In this document: positions 9,030-18,509 of the stretch, one piece after another
Position numbering within the stretch: position 1 is the first letter of the stretch
How the letters are laid out: every line of letters starts with the position of its first letter
Assembly (NCBI GenBank): GCA_942493335.1
Contig: OW818693.1
Span: forward strand, 4,154,001 to 4,218,000
Length of the DNA: 64,000 nt
Direction: 5' to 3'
DNA from: JAEWSN01 sp942493335
Lineage (GTDB): Bacteria > Bacillota > Clostridia > DSM-8532
Notes under the pieces: generated by a model
What the model was told of the DNA's origin: nothing
What the model saw: the letters and a program-made list of their open reading frames with translations, nothing else
Database searches by the model: none
Position numbers and translations under genes: made by a program

Positions 9030-10297
9030 CGGACGGCGGCAGCCCGGGCGTATTCGCTCGGGGTCATGCCGGCCGCCTTTCTGAACAGTTGGCTGAAATA
9101 CTTCACATCCCCGTATCCGACGGCGGACGCCACTTCATAGATTTTACTCCGGCCGTCCCGCAGCATTTCGCGGGCGACCAGCATGCGGTGATCGGTCAGG
9201 CACTCGTTGAAGGTCCGTCCCACTTCCGATTTGAACAGATGCATCAGATAGGAGGGACTGACGAAGATTTCCCTTGCGACGGCTTCCACCGTGATGTTTT
9301 CCGCATAATGCGCCCGGATATGACGGATGGCTTCGGTGATTTCCCGGCGGTATCCGTCCGCCATCATTTCGGAATGGCACAAGATGCTGGAGAGTCCGGG
9401 AACTGGCTTTAATTCGGCAGCCGTACAGGCATCCCGCCACGACGCATGAACACCGGCCACGCTGTCCTTGACGGTGCCGATGCCGATGGAAAGGGTTTCC
9501 TGGCCGGACTCCGCGAATTGTCGGACCAGCTCCCCGCAACGGGCGGTCAGGGCATCCGGCACATCCGTCCTGTCTTCCGCGAGTTGGAGGATGACAATCC
9601 ATTCGCTCTCCCCATGCTCGACCATGACGCCGAGAAAGGCGGGGGAAAGCAGCAGCAGGGATGCGATCCGGGTGGTCAGCTCTTCCCGCCGTGCGACGGC
9701 GGCCGCCTGGCCTTTTTCAAGCACAAGCCCGTTCCAGCTGTCGAGCCGGACGCAGGCGACCAGATGCCGCCCGGTACCGATGGGCAGATCGTGGAAACGG
9801 ACCTTGTCATGCATGTCCGCTTCCTCCCTGATGTTTCCGAGAACCAGATCCAGAAGGAACTGGCGCTTGATGGAGGACAATTCGCTCCGGAGGCGGCTGT
9901 AGTACTGCAGCGTACTGCGTGTGTCCTTGATCTGACGGGTGATTTTCCCGACGGTTTCCACAAGCTGCGCGTTGTCGATGGGCTTGAGCAGATAGGCGGC
10001 AGCGCCATTGTGCATGGCTTCACGGACATACTGGAATTCCGGGTAGCCGCTCAGAACGATGAAGGTGCTTTCCAAAGCCGTCTCACGGGCGCCGGCCATC
10101 AGTTCCAGACCGGTCATGAACGGCATGCAGATGTCCGTGAGGATGATGTCCGGCTTGTTCGCCACGGCCAGCACGAGCGCGTCCCGTCCGTTGGCCGCTT
10201 CGCCGCAGATCGTGATGCCGAGGGCCTCCCAATCGATGGTTTCCCGAAGGCCCATGCGGACAAGATATTCATCGTCCACCAAAAGCATTGTCAACAT
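9026..10297 (-). CDS. Response regulator, YesN type (receiver plus AraC DNA-binding domain)
   Basis: A 423-residue protein. The receiver domain covers about residues 1-120 (LLVDDEYLVRMGL, phosphoacceptor Asp55 in ILTDICMPFMTG, conserved Lys in YLLKPID). A variable middle section of about 200 residues follows, and two AraC helix-turn-helix motifs end the protein (VEAVAREIFVSPSYLMHLFKSE and IYEVASAVGYGDVKYFSQLF). GGAGGGG lies just before the ATG. It is transcribed with the overlapping YesM kinase and divergently from the substrate-binding protein gene at 10664, its most likely target. Confidence 0.92.
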   Translation of the reverse strand: MLTMLLVDDEYLVRMGLRETIDWEALGITICGEAANGRDALVLAVANKPDIILTDICMPFMTGLELMAGARETALESTFIVLSGYPEFQYVREAMHNGAAAYLLKPIDNAQLVETVGKITRQIKDTRSTLQYYSRLRSELSSIKRQFLLDLVLGNIREEADMHDKVRFHDLPIGTGRHLVACVRLDSWNGLVLEKGQAAAVARREELTTRIASLLLLSPAFLGVMVEHGESEWIVILQLAEDRTDVPDALTARCGELVRQFAESGQETLSIGIGTVKDSVAGVHASWRDACTAAELKPVPGLSSILCHSEMMADGYRREITEAIRHIRAHYAENITVEAVAREIFVSPSYLMHLFKSEVGRTFNECLTDHRMLVAREMLRDGRSKIYEVASAVGYGDVKYFSQLFRKAAGMTPSEYARAAAVR

Positions 10298-10663
10298 GGC
10301 CCCTCCATGATTGAAAATTTAGTGCCGCGCGCAAGACGAAAATGCCGCATCCTCATCTTATCATGGGGAATTCATGGATCAAAGCGGACAGGTGCCTCCC
10401 AACCGCCTTTCAGCACGGATGCGCAGGATTACCCGCCCGGATCGCAGGCTTGTCCACCCATCCTGCGCAGAACGGCTGAACCTTCCATCGTTTTCTCCAC
10501 CCTTCTTGCAGGATTGCGCCCTTCCGTCCGCCGATGGCGTATCATATCATGGAGATGCCAATCCGGAGAAACGGCAGCCAGGGCACGGTTCTCATGAAAC
10601 CGGGTCCCACCGTCAGGCGCAATGCGCCACCATCGACAGGAAAAGATTATGGGAGGAACCATC
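10298..10663. promoter_or_regulatory. Divergent control region of the YesN and ABC operons
   Basis: A gene-free stretch between two divergent operons. It should hold the YesN binding sites and both promoters. I see possible -10-like TATCAT at 10540-10545 without a convincing -35 at the right distance, and a small GGCGC/GCGCC hairpin at 10616-10628. No operator could be fixed by eye. Confidence 0.45.
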
Positions 10664-12133
10664 ATGAAAAGAACCCTGAGTTTCGTACTCTGCCTCTTGC
10701 TGGCTGTCTCCATGCTCGCCGGTTGCGGACAGACAACGGCCACGCCCGCTGCGGCATCTTCCGCCTCCGTGGAAGCCGCCGCTTCCGATTCCGCCACGCC
10801 CGAAGCGACGCCTTCCCCGACGCCTGAAGCGCCGAAACCGGTTGAAATCACCATCGGCGTGTGGCCGGAAGACAATGCCGAAGCCGACCTGAAAACCTTC
10901 GAAGGCTACAAGGCCGTCATGGCGGAGAAATATCCCTACATCACCGTGACGCCCGCTTCCTACCGCTTCACACCCGAAACCTTCCTGCCGTTGGCGGAAA
11001 GCGGACAGCTCCCCACCATCTACAACACCTACTTCACTGAACCGGAGAAAATCATCAAGAACAATTACGCGGCCGACATCACGGACATCGTGAGGCAGTA
11101 CGGCTATGATGCCGCCATCAACAAGGATCTGCTTGATCTGATGACCCGCGATGGCAAGATCTACGGACTGCCCCGCGATGCCTACGCCCTCGGCCTTTAC
11201 CTCAACATGAACCTCTTCAAGCAGGCCGGTCTGGTGGATGCCAACGGGCTTCCCCAGTATCCGAAGACCTTCGACGAGCTGGTCTCCACCGCGAAGACCA
11301 TCAAGGAAAAGACCGGAAAGGCAGGCATGTTCATTCCGACCAAGGACCATGTCGGCGGTTGGCACTTCAATGCCCTTGCCTGGTGCTTTGGCGCTCAGTT
11401 CGAAAAGGAAGTCGACGGGAAATGGATGTCCAACATCAATTCGCCCGAAGCCATCGAAGCCATGCAGTATGTGAAGGATCTGAAGTGGACCCACAACGTC
11501 CTGCTTGAAAACGCCCTTCTTTCCTGGGGCGACTGGATCCAGAATTATGGCACGGACAATGTCGGCATGGTTTTTGCCGCAGCAGACGTCATTGACGCTC
11601 CGATCAAGGACTACGGCATGAGCAAGGATGCCGTTTCCATCGCGCCGATTCCTGCGGGTCCGAAGGGCGGGCGCGCCTCCCTCATGGGCGGCAGCATTTA
11701 CATGTTCTCGCCGAAGAGCACCCCCGAACAGCTGGATGCGGCCTTCAAGTTCCTCGAAGTCATGGGTTATACGCCAAAAACCACCGACGAAGCCATGACC
11801 GGTTACGAAGCGAACCGCAAGACCCGCAACGAGGAAGGCATCCCCGTCGGTCCCTCCTCCATCAAGATTTGGAGCAACCCGGAACGCATCGCCAAGGAAA
11901 CCGCCATCGACCAGAAGTACACCAATGTCAACATGGACCTCTTCAAGCCTTACTATGACAGTGCCATGGGCGTGCTGCACCCCGAGGAACCGTATTTCAC
12001 CCAGGATCTGTACGGAGTACTCGACAACGTGCTGCAGGCGGTCATCTCCGACAAGAACGCCGATGTGAAGGCCTTGATGGAAGCCGCCAACACCGAATTC
12101 CAGACCAAGTTCATGGATACGCTTGCCAAGTGA
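10664..12133 (+). CDS. Sugar ABC transporter substrate-binding lipoprotein
   Basis: A 489-residue extracellular solute-binding protein (family 1 type). The first 21 residues form a lipoprotein signal with lipobox LAGC (lipidated Cys21), followed by a low-complexity Ala/Ser/Thr/Pro/Glu linker to about residue 60 and then the two-lobed binding domain. The ATG at 10664 follows GGGAGGA (10651-10657) at six bases; the in-frame ATG at 10622 has no such site. It would capture oligosaccharides at the cell surface for the two permeases downstream. No ATPase gene is present in the operon, so a shared MsmK/MsmX-type ATPase elsewhere is likely. A strong hairpin after the stop may keep this gene more abundant than the permeases. 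Confidence 0.93.
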   Translation: MKRTLSFVLCLLLAVSMLAGCGQTTATPAAASSASVEAAASDSATPEATPSPTPEAPKPVEITIGVWPEDNAEADLKTFEGYKAVMAEKYPYITVTPASYRFTPETFLPLAESGQLPTIYNTYFTEPEKIIKNNYAADITDIVRQYGYDAAINKDLLDLMTRDGKIYGLPRDAYALGLYLNMNLFKQAGLVDANGLPQYPKTFDELVSTAKTIKEKTGKAGMFIPTKDHVGGWHFNALAWCFGAQFEKEVDGKWMSNINSPEAIEAMQYVKDLKWTHNVLLENALLSWGDWIQNYGTDNVGMVFAAADVIDAPIKDYGMSKDAVSIAPIPAGPKGGRASLMGGSIYMFSPKSTPEQLDAAFKFLEVMGYTPKTTDEAMTGYEANRKTRNEEGIPVGPSSIKIWSNPERIAKETAIDQKYTNVNMDLFKPYYDSAMGVLHPEEPYFTQDLYGVLDNVLQAVISDKNADVKALMEAANTEFQTKFMDTLAK

Positions 12134-12233
12134 AACAGAACAAAAACCCGGGTACATGGCAGGTTCCCAAGCCTGTGTGATGCCAGGCGGTTCCCTGCGA
12201 AGCCAGGCAACCCCGCAAGAATCAACCGATTGT

Positions 12234-12273
12234 GTCCGGAGGCAGGGCGTTCGGCCCTGCCTCCGGACCTTTT
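12234..12273 (+). terminator. Strong hairpin between binding protein and permease genes
   Basis: A perfect 14-bp GC-rich stem (12234-12247 with 12255-12268) with a seven-base loop, followed by CTTTT. It sits inside the operon, so it is probably a partial terminator or an mRNA-stabilising hairpin giving extra binding-protein message. Confidence 0.75.
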
Positions 12274-12335
12274 CAGAAAGATGCGCTTTTGCCCCCTCCC
12301 GGTCCGGGAGGCAGGCCGGCGTCGGAGGATACGAA

Positions 12336-13283
12336 ATGTCAACATCCGGGTTGCAGGAAAAACGGGCCATCGCGCCACGCAGGAAGCATGAAAAACTGAC
12401 GATCCGCGCCGGAAGGTTTCTGCGTAAGGACTTGCTGTCCTGGGGGCTGCTTCTGCCGGGCCTCGTCCTTTTCGCTTTTTTTATCTGGGAGCCGATGCTG
12501 AACGGCATCCGCCTGTCCTTTTATGCGACGCAGGGATTTTCGACGACGGCTTTCGTGGGGATCGACAACTACCTCACACTTATAAAGGACAGCACATTCC
12601 ATACGGCATTGGCCAACTCCTTTTCCTACGTGTTCTGGTCCATTCTCATCGGATTCCTGGTGCCCATCGTCCTGGCCATCATCCTCAATGAGGTCACGCA
12701 TGCCAGGGGCTTCATCAGGACTGCGCTCTATTTCCCCAACATGGTTCCTTCCGTGGCGGCCCTGCTGCTGTGGGGATTCATGATGGATCCCGGACAGGGA
12801 GGGCTTTTCAACGCATTGCGCGGTTTGATGGGCCTGGCGCCTTTCGGGTGGCTGCAGGCGTCAAACGTCACGATTCCCCTCATCATCCTGATGGCCACCT
12901 GGAAAAGCGCCGGTGCGACATCCCTCATCTATATGGCCAGTCTGCAGGGCATCAGCCCGGAACTCTACGAAGCCGCCGCACTCGACGGCGCGGGTGTCGG
13001 CCAGAAGATCCGTTACATCACGCTGCCCGGCCTCTACAATCTGGGCCGCCTGATGCTCATCATGCAAATCATCTTCATCTTCCAGATTCTCCAGGAGCCG
13101 CTTGTTACGACGGGCGGCGGTCCAAACAACGCCTCCATCTCCCTGATGCTGATGAACTTCAATTTCGCATTCCGGGATTTCAAGATCGGCATGGCCGCTT
13201 CGGTCGGCGTGCTGGTCAGTCTCATCCTTATGGCGCTTTCGCTGGTGTATTTCAAGGTGAGCAGGGAAAACGAGATGAACTGA
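12336..13283 (+). CDS. Sugar ABC transporter permease (MalF/UgpA type)
   Basis: A 315-residue inner-membrane protein with about six hydrophobic helices, beginning LLSWGLLLPGLVLFAFFIWEP. The EAA loop that contacts the ATPase is visible as EAAALDGAGVGQKIRYITLPG. The open frame extends back to 12123, overlapping the binding protein, but GGAGG at 12324-12328 with ATG at 12336 marks the start. It pairs with the MalG-type permease 100 bases downstream to form the transport channel of a carbohydrate importer of the CUT1 class. Confidence 0.92.
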   Translation: MSTSGLQEKRAIAPRRKHEKLTIRAGRFLRKDLLSWGLLLPGLVLFAFFIWEPMLNGIRLSFYATQGFSTTAFVGIDNYLTLIKDSTFHTALANSFSYVFWSILIGFLVPIVLAIILNEVTHARGFIRTALYFPNMVPSVAALLLWGFMMDPGQGGLFNALRGLMGLAPFGWLQASNVTIPLIILMATWKSAGATSLIYMASLQGISPELYEAAALDGAGVGQKIRYITLPGLYNLGRLMLIMQIIFIFQILQEPLVTTGGGPNNASISLMLMNFNFAFRDFKIGMAASVGVLVSLILMALSLVYFKVSRENEMN

Positions 13284-13382
13284 CGCCGCCGGACAGACGG
13301 AGGAAGCAGCCCTTCGGACCTGCGTCTGCAGGATGGCTGATGCCGGATGAACCCATACGTCCAGACAGGACAGGAGGAACCC

Positions 13383-14261
13383 ATGTCAGTCAAGGAAGTG
13401 CCCCAAAACGGCCTGATCAGCCATCTGGACATGAAACGCCCAGCCATTCGCGGCCTGTACGGATTTTTCCTGTTCGTGGCCGCCGTGATGGTGTTTGTGA
13501 GTGTGGTCCCGCCTCTGTGGATCATGCTGTCGAGTCTCAAGGATACCAAGGAATTCTTCACGATCCCGCCGACCCTCATTCCGAAGAGCTTCCATCCTGA
13601 GAAACTTGTGACCATCTGGACCAAGCTGAAATTCGCGCGATATACCGCCAATTCGTTGACCGCCGTGTCGGGGTGCGTGCTCTGTGCAATTGGTTTCAAC
13701 GGTCTCACCGCGTACGTTCTCTCCATCCTGAAGCCGAAAGGCTCGAAGGTTGTCCTTTCCCTCATTCTCTGGAGCCTGATGGTTCCCGCCACCATCAGCC
13801 TGGTTCCGCTGTTTGTGAACATCGTGAACCTGAAACTGAACGATTCGTTTCTTCCGTTGTGGCTTTCCTATGGGGCGAACGCTTTCTGGGTCGTCCTGTT
13901 CAAGAGCTTCTTCGACGGCCTGCCCCGATCCTATATCGAAGCGGCGCGGATAGACGGCTGCTCGAGCCCCATGATCTTTCTGAAGATCGTTCTGCCCCTT
14001 TCAAAGGCGGTGTGCGGTGTGGTTGCCATCTTTGCGGTGACGGCATCCTGGTCCGAATTCCTGCTCCCGTACCTGGTGCTGAAAAGCAAATCACTGCAGA
14101 CCGTCATTGTGAAATTGTATCTGATGCGCAATGACGGCACCATCCCGGTCGATTTCCAGATCACCGCCCTGATGTTCGCGACCCTTCCACCCGTGATTCT
14201 GTTCGCCCTGTTCCAGAAGCAGATCACCGGCGGGATTGCGCTTGGAGGAATCAAGGGATGA
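13383..14261 (+). CDS. Sugar ABC transporter permease (MalG/UgpE type)
   Basis: A 292-residue inner-membrane protein with about six helices and the EAA loop EAARIDGCSSPMIFLKIVLPL. AGGAGG at 13372-13377 precedes ATG 13383 by five bases, which makes the upstream in-frame ATG (13347) unlikely. Its TGA overlaps the ATG of the GH28-like gene (ATGA), so transport and hydrolase are translationally coupled. This supports a pectin-oligomer substrate for the importer, by inference. Confidence 0.92.
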   Translation: MSVKEVPQNGLISHLDMKRPAIRGLYGFFLFVAAVMVFVSVVPPLWIMLSSLKDTKEFFTIPPTLIPKSFHPEKLVTIWTKLKFARYTANSLTAVSGCVLCAIGFNGLTAYVLSILKPKGSKVVLSLILWSLMVPATISLVPLFVNIVNLKLNDSFLPLWLSYGANAFWVVLFKSFFDGLPRSYIEAARIDGCSSPMIFLKIVLPLSKAVCGVVAIFAVTASWSEFLLPYLVLKSKSLQTVIVKLYLMRNDGTIPVDFQITALMFATLPPVILFALFQKQITGGIALGGIKG

Positions 14262-15736
14262 GGGTGGATCCACGCTGCTCCGGTGGTCTGAAATGGCTGA
14301 TGCCTGTTCTGATGCCTGTTCTGATGCCCGTCCTGCTGGGTGCGCTGGTGCTTGCGGCTGCGGCAGCGGATGTGCAGTTGCTGCAATGTCTTGGCGAAGC
14401 AAGGGCTGTCGTGGTGGCGGCCGAGGCGCCCGGACTGCTGCCCCCTGCGGCGGACCGGATCCTCACGGTAGAGGGGATGCCGGTCTCCGTCCTCGATACG
14501 GCGGTCAATGACAACCGCACCTTTTCCAAAATCCCCTCGCTGAAAACGACACCGGTCGCTTCCTTTGATTTTTCAGGCAGGGTGGTCGTGCGGCTGCAGG
14601 CACCGGATACCGAAGTGAGAAGTGTGGTGGTTCGCCCCTTGTCTCTTGGCATCAAACCGAGGATCTCCGGCGATACCGTCACGTTCTCGCTGGATCGGCC
14701 CGCACAGCTGACCATTGAGCTGAACGAAAGTGTGGACCGGGCGTTGCATCTGTTTGCAAATCCGCTGGAAACGGATGTCCCGAAGGCGGAGGATCCGAGT
14801 GTGATCTATTTCGGTCCAGGACTCCACAAGGCGGGCCGCATTCCGGTGAAGAGCGGACAAACCGTCTATCTGGCCGGGGGGGCGGTCGTTTACGGCGTCG
14901 TGAAGGCTGACGGGGTCGAGAACGTGCGGGTCATGGGACGAGGCATCCTGGATGGAAGCATCTATGACCGCTGGACGGAGACCATGATCCCCATTGATTT
15001 CCGCAACAGCAGACATGTCGCCGTCGAAGGGATCACATTTCTGAATCCTGCTGGGTGGACCGTGAACACTTACAAATGCGAGGATGTGGACATCGACAAC
15101 ATCAAGATCATTTCAGCGCGTTCCAACGGGGACGGCATCACCACACAGTCCTGCTCGGATGTGTCCGTCCGCGATTCCTTCGTCCGTTCCTGGGATGACA
15201 GCCTGGTGGTCAAGGGTTACGATGGCGATGTGAAGGGCGTTTCATTCAGGAACATGATCCTGTGGTCCGATCTGGCACAGTCCTGTGAAATCGGTTACGA
15301 GACCCGCGCGGGGGTGATGGAAGATATTTTCTTTGAGGACATCACCGTGCTGCACAGCTTCCACAAACCCGTATTGTCCATTCACAACGGTGACAATGCG
15401 GTCATTCGTCATATCCGCTACCGAAATGTGGTGGTGGAGGACGCACAGATGGGAGAAGGGGATGCGGCCCGCGACAATTACCTGATCGATCTGCAGATCG
15501 CCGTGGGGAACTGGTCCGAAACACCGGATCGCGGCAGGATTTCCGATGTCGTCATCGAGAATGTGACCGTGCTTTCCGGCAAGAACCCTCCGTCCCGGAT
15601 AGCCGGATTCGATGCGGATCATCTGGTTTCCGGCGTCATCGTGAAGAATCTCACGATTCTCGGAAAGAAAATCATAGACTGGTCGGAAGGGAACTTTGAG
15701 GTCGAAAAAAATACAGCCGGATTGAAGTTGGAATAA
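14258..15736 (+). CDS. GH28-like right-handed beta-helix glycosidase (polygalacturonase-related)
   Basis: 492 residues with a hydrophobic N-terminal segment (about 12-37) that could be a signal peptide or membrane anchor. It contains a fourfold-like LMPV repeat at 14-26. An N-terminal beta domain runs to about residue 170, followed by a parallel beta-helix. The catalytic-like motifs of family GH28 are recognisable: NGDGI at 290-294 (family NTDG) and WDDS at 312-315 with the paired aspartates. The usual GHG and RIK motifs are not obvious, so this is a divergent member and the exact linkage cut is uncertain. The start overlaps the upstream permease stop. In this context it probably releases galacturonic acid or a related sugar from pectic chains. 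Confidence 0.75.
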   Translation: MRVDPRCSGGLKWLMPVLMPVLMPVLLGALVLAAAAADVQLLQCLGEARAVVVAAEAPGLLPPAADRILTVEGMPVSVLDTAVNDNRTFSKIPSLKTTPVASFDFSGRVVVRLQAPDTEVRSVVVRPLSLGIKPRISGDTVTFSLDRPAQLTIELNESVDRALHLFANPLETDVPKAEDPSVIYFGPGLHKAGRIPVKSGQTVYLAGGAVVYGVVKADGVENVRVMGRGILDGSIYDRWTETMIPIDFRNSRHVAVEGITFLNPAGWTVNTYKCEDVDIDNIKIISARSNGDGITTQSCSDVSVRDSFVRSWDDSLVVKGYDGDVKGVSFRNMILWSDLAQSCEIGYETRAGVMEDIFFEDITVLHSFHKPVLSIHNGDNAVIRHIRYRNVVVEDAQMGEGDAARDNYLIDLQIAVGNWSETPDRGRISDVVIENVTVLSGKNPPSRIAGFDADHLVSGVIVKNLTILGKKIIDWSEGNFEVEKNTAGLKLE

Positions 15737-15826
15737 GGCTGGGATGAAACGGAAGGGAAGCTGGAATGCGGCGGGGAAAAAGCTGACACAGGAGGAAAGA
15801 AGCGGAAAGGAGCGGAAAGGAGGGCA

Positions 15827-16441
15827 ATGGTGCGAAAGGGCGTTGTGATCGCTCTGGCGATCGTTTTGACTGCGGAAATCCTGGCGGGTGGTGGCATGGT
15901 GCTCGCCCTGCAAGGGCGGAGGGCCGAACTCACCCGGGTGGCCGCTCCTGCGCAGGCAGAAGCATTCATCCCGGAGTGGGCGAAGCCGAAGGGGAAGATC
16001 AAGCCCTTGGAGGGGAATAACCTTGCCCTGAAGAAGGAATCGAAAACGGACGGATTCACGGACGTCTATCACGCGAAAAATGCGGTGGACGGCAATGACA
16101 GGACCTATTGGGAAGGTCGCTCCGGGCAGTATCCGAACCGGTTGGATGTGGACCTTGGCGCATCGGCAAAGGTTGCCACCGTGCAGCTTCGGCTGAATCC
16201 GTCCAATCTGTGGGAAGCCCGAACCCAGACGATCACCGTGTTCGGAAGTCCGGATGGAAACGAATATTCCGTCTTGTCCCCGGCTGCCGGCGTGGATTTT
16301 GATCCGGCAACCGGTAACATGGCCATTCTTGCCTTCGAACCCACCGAGGTTCGGTTCGTTCGTCTGGAAATCACATCGAACACATCTGCCAATGCGGGTC
16401 AGATTGCGGAGTTCGAGGCATATGGACCTGCTGGCGGATAG
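15827..16441 (+). CDS. Membrane-anchored or secreted F5/8-type C (discoidin/CBM32-like) domain protein
   Basis: A 204-residue protein with an N-terminal hydrophobic segment (about 5-30) and one discoidin-like domain over roughly 65-200 (NLALKKESKTDGF, AVDGNDRTYWEG, LDVDLGASAKVATVQLRL, FVRLEITSN, IAEFEAYG). Such domains bind carbohydrates. No catalytic domain is attached. A purine-rich AGGAGG site lies just before the ATG. It ends the importer/GH28 operon, followed by a bidirectional terminator, and may help hold pectic polymers near the cell surface. Confidence 0.8.
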   Translation: MVRKGVVIALAIVLTAEILAGGGMVLALQGRRAELTRVAAPAQAEAFIPEWAKPKGKIKPLEGNNLALKKESKTDGFTDVYHAKNAVDGNDRTYWEGRSGQYPNRLDVDLGASAKVATVQLRLNPSNLWEARTQTITVFGSPDGNEYSVLSPAAGVDFDPATGNMAILAFEPTEVRFVRLEITSNTSANAGQIAEFEAYGPAGG

Positions 16442-16491
16442 GGACTGCGCACATTCATGATTCACACAATGCGGGAACCAGAAAGATTCGC

Positions 16492-16529
16492 GCAACAAAA
16501 GCCGGAAGGATGCTCCCGGCTTTTGTTGC
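16492..16529. terminator. Bidirectional terminator between convergent genes
   Basis: A perfect 14-bp inverted repeat (16492-16505 with 16516-16529), loop of ten bases, with an A4 run in the left arm and a T4 run in the right arm. It lies between the F5/8C gene and the convergent aldo/keto reductase gene. Confidence 0.8.
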
Positions 16530-16556
16530 TGCGACGAAGTTCATACGGAAGCCAAC

Positions 16557-17504
16557 TCAGGCAAGAATCTCTTCGATGCGATCCAATGATTCGTCGTTCA
16601 AGACAATCCCAGAGGCGGACGCATTTTCCCTTACTTGTTCCGGCTTGCTTGCGCCTACCAGTGCGCTGGATACGTTTTGCTGCCTGAGCACCCATGCCAG
16701 GGCCAGTTGGGACACGGTGATGCCGTTGTCTTTCGCGACACCATCCAGTTTGGATACCTTTTCGAGCAGATTGTCATGGAGGAAGCCGCCGATCCACATG
16801 TTCTGCTTCGGATCCAGCGCTCTGCTTCCTTCCGGCGGTTTCTGGCCCGGCTTGTACTTTCCTGTGAGGACGCCCTGCGCCAACGGGGAGAATACAACCT
16901 GGCCGATGCCTTCCTTTTCGCCCAGCGGGATGACTTCCGACTCGATGCTGCGGTTCAGCATGTTGTATTGCGGCTGGTTCACGACAATGCGGTCGAGCAG
17001 CAGACGGTCCGAGACCCGCAGGGCTTCCTGCATCTGGGCGGCACTCCATTCGCTGACGCCGATGTAGAGGACCTTGCCCTGCCGGACCAGGTCGTCGAGT
17101 GCCCGCATGGTTTCCGCAACAGGTGTTTCCGGATCCGGACGATGACAGTAAAGAATGTCGACATAGTCCATCTTCAGCCTTTTCAGACTGGCGTGCGCGG
17201 ATTCCATGATGTGTTTGCGGGAGAGACCCCGATCATTCGGTCCATCGCCCATCGGGAAGAAAACCTTTGTGGCAAGTACAAAGCTTTCGCGCGGATAGTC
17301 TGCGAGCGCTTCGCCGACGACGGTTTCCGCCGCGCCTCTCGCATAGACATTGGCCGTGTCGAAAAAATTGATGCCCAAGTCATAGGCTGTGTGCAAGGTA
17401 TTGAATGCAGTGTCGCGTTCGGTCGCATTTCCATAGGTCAGCCAGCTGCCAAGACTGATTTCGCTGACCCGGACGCCGGTGTTGCCCAATTTCCTGTATT
17501 CCAT
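16557..17504 (-). CDS. Aldo/keto reductase
   Basis: A 315-residue NAD(P)H-dependent oxidoreductase of the Kv-beta/YghZ-like branch. The catalytic tetrad is visible: Asp in FFDTANVYARG, Tyr in the same motif, Lys in VLATKVFFP and His in ILYCHRPD. The C-terminal cofactor-binding region includes SPLAQGVLTGKYKPG and ALVGASKPEQVRENASA. The ATG at 17504 follows AAGGAGG, so the 22-residue upstream extension is not used. The substrate is unknown; a role in reducing sugar-derived aldehydes or ketones would fit the neighbours. Confidence 0.9.
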   Translation of the reverse strand: MEYRKLGNTGVRVSEISLGSWLTYGNATERDTAFNTLHTAYDLGINFFDTANVYARGAAETVVGEALADYPRESFVLATKVFFPMGDGPNDRGLSRKHIMESAHASLKRLKMDYVDILYCHRPDPETPVAETMRALDDLVRQGKVLYIGVSEWSAAQMQEALRVSDRLLLDRIVVNQPQYNMLNRSIESEVIPLGEKEGIGQVVFSPLAQGVLTGKYKPGQKPPEGSRALDPKQNMWIGGFLHDNLLEKVSKLDGVAKDNGITVSQLALAWVLRQQNVSSALVGASKPEQVRENASASGIVLNDESLDRIEEILA

Positions 17505-17630
17505 GTCCGCCTCCTTGTATTCCTGTGAATCCGTCAACATCGGTTCGAGTTGACAGAATATTCTCTTCAATAGAATGATCCCACTCGAAGGCGGGGATGA
17601 AACGGCGGGATGGGGAAGCGGGTCAGCTGA

Positions 17631-18509
17631 TCATTCAGCTGCGGCCAGCTCGAGGAAGTGTCGGACGCAAGCAGCGCGATAGCTGTTTTTTCGCCATATG
17701 ACGGCTGTTCCGACCGAAAGAGAAGGTTCGTCCAGTCTGCGGTGAACCAGTCTTGTGTTGGTAACGAACGGCAGACAGTTTTCAGGTACGATCGCAATCC
17801 CCATACTGGTTTCCGCCCAATGGAGAATGGTCCGTACATCATTGCTGCGACAAAGGATTTGCGGCTGGAACCCGAGATTTTTGCAGAAAGTCTCCACCGC
17901 GTCCAGATGTCGGTGGGGAAGCAGCAGCGGAAGTCCCTCCAAATCCTTGATCGAGACGGTCTCGCAGGTTCTGTTCCCATTTCCTGTGAAGTAGGAGGCC
18001 TCGCCGATGGCTGTCAGGGCGTCCATCGAAAGCGTCATGGATTCGAATGCGCTGATGTTCCCAGGTGTCCGGATGATGCCGATGTCAATCAACCCGTCCG
18101 AAAGCAGCGTCTGAATCCGCTCCGTATTCTCGTCGATGATTTCGAAGGTGACATCGGGATAACTTGCATGAAAGCGCGAGAGCAGGCCGGGCAGGACGGT
18201 TGCACCCGCGGCGGATACGGTTCCGATGGAAAGCCTGCCGGACAGACCGTCGTGGGTATCCTTCACTTCCCGAACCGCCATGTCTGCCCGGTCAATGATT
18301 TCCCGGGAACGCTGGTACATAATTTTCCCTGCATCGGTGATCCGCAGTCTGCGGGTGGTTCTTTCAAAGAGCGTGACGCCCAGTGAGGCTTCAAGCGCCT
18401 TCAGTTGCTGGGTCAGCGGAGGCTGGGCCATGTGCAGCCTTTCCGCGGCTTTCGATATGCCGCCTTCTTCCGCAATGGCGACCAATGCCCTCATATCCCG
18501 GAGTTCCAT
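17631..18509 (-). CDS. LysR-family transcriptional regulator
   Basis: 292 residues. A winged helix-turn-helix covers about residues 1-60 (MRALVAIAEEGGISKAAERLHMAQPPLTQQLKALE) and a periplasmic-binding-protein-like effector domain follows (LSIGTVSAAGATVLPGLLSRF). The ATG at 18509 begins the family's usual MELRDMRAL start; the open frame runs 15 codons further back. It is divergent from an aconitase-superfamily gene across an extremely AT-rich intergenic region. This resembles CcpC control of aconitase in Bacillus by arrangement only. Probable role: effector-dependent control of the divergent hydratase. Confidence 0.88.
   Translation of the reverse strand: MELRDMRALVAIAEEGGISKAAERLHMAQPPLTQQLKALEASLGVTLFERTTRRLRITDAGKIMYQRSREIIDRADMAVREVKDTHDGLSGRLSIGTVSAAGATVLPGLLSRFHASYPDVTFEIIDENTERIQTLLSDGLIDIGIIRTPGNISAFESMTLSMDALTAIGEASYFTGNGNRTCETVSIKDLEGLPLLLPHRHLDAVETFCKNLGFQPQILCRSNDVRTILHWAETSMGIAIVPENCLPFVTNTRLVHRRLDEPSLSVGTAVIWRKNSYRAACVRHFLELAAAE

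Noticed and set aside
10613..12508. Very long open frame (631 codons) on the minus strand opposite the ABC binding-protein gene
   Set aside because: It is a codon-bias shadow: the plus-strand gene has a signal peptide, ribosome binding site and operon context, and the antisense product has no recognisable domain.
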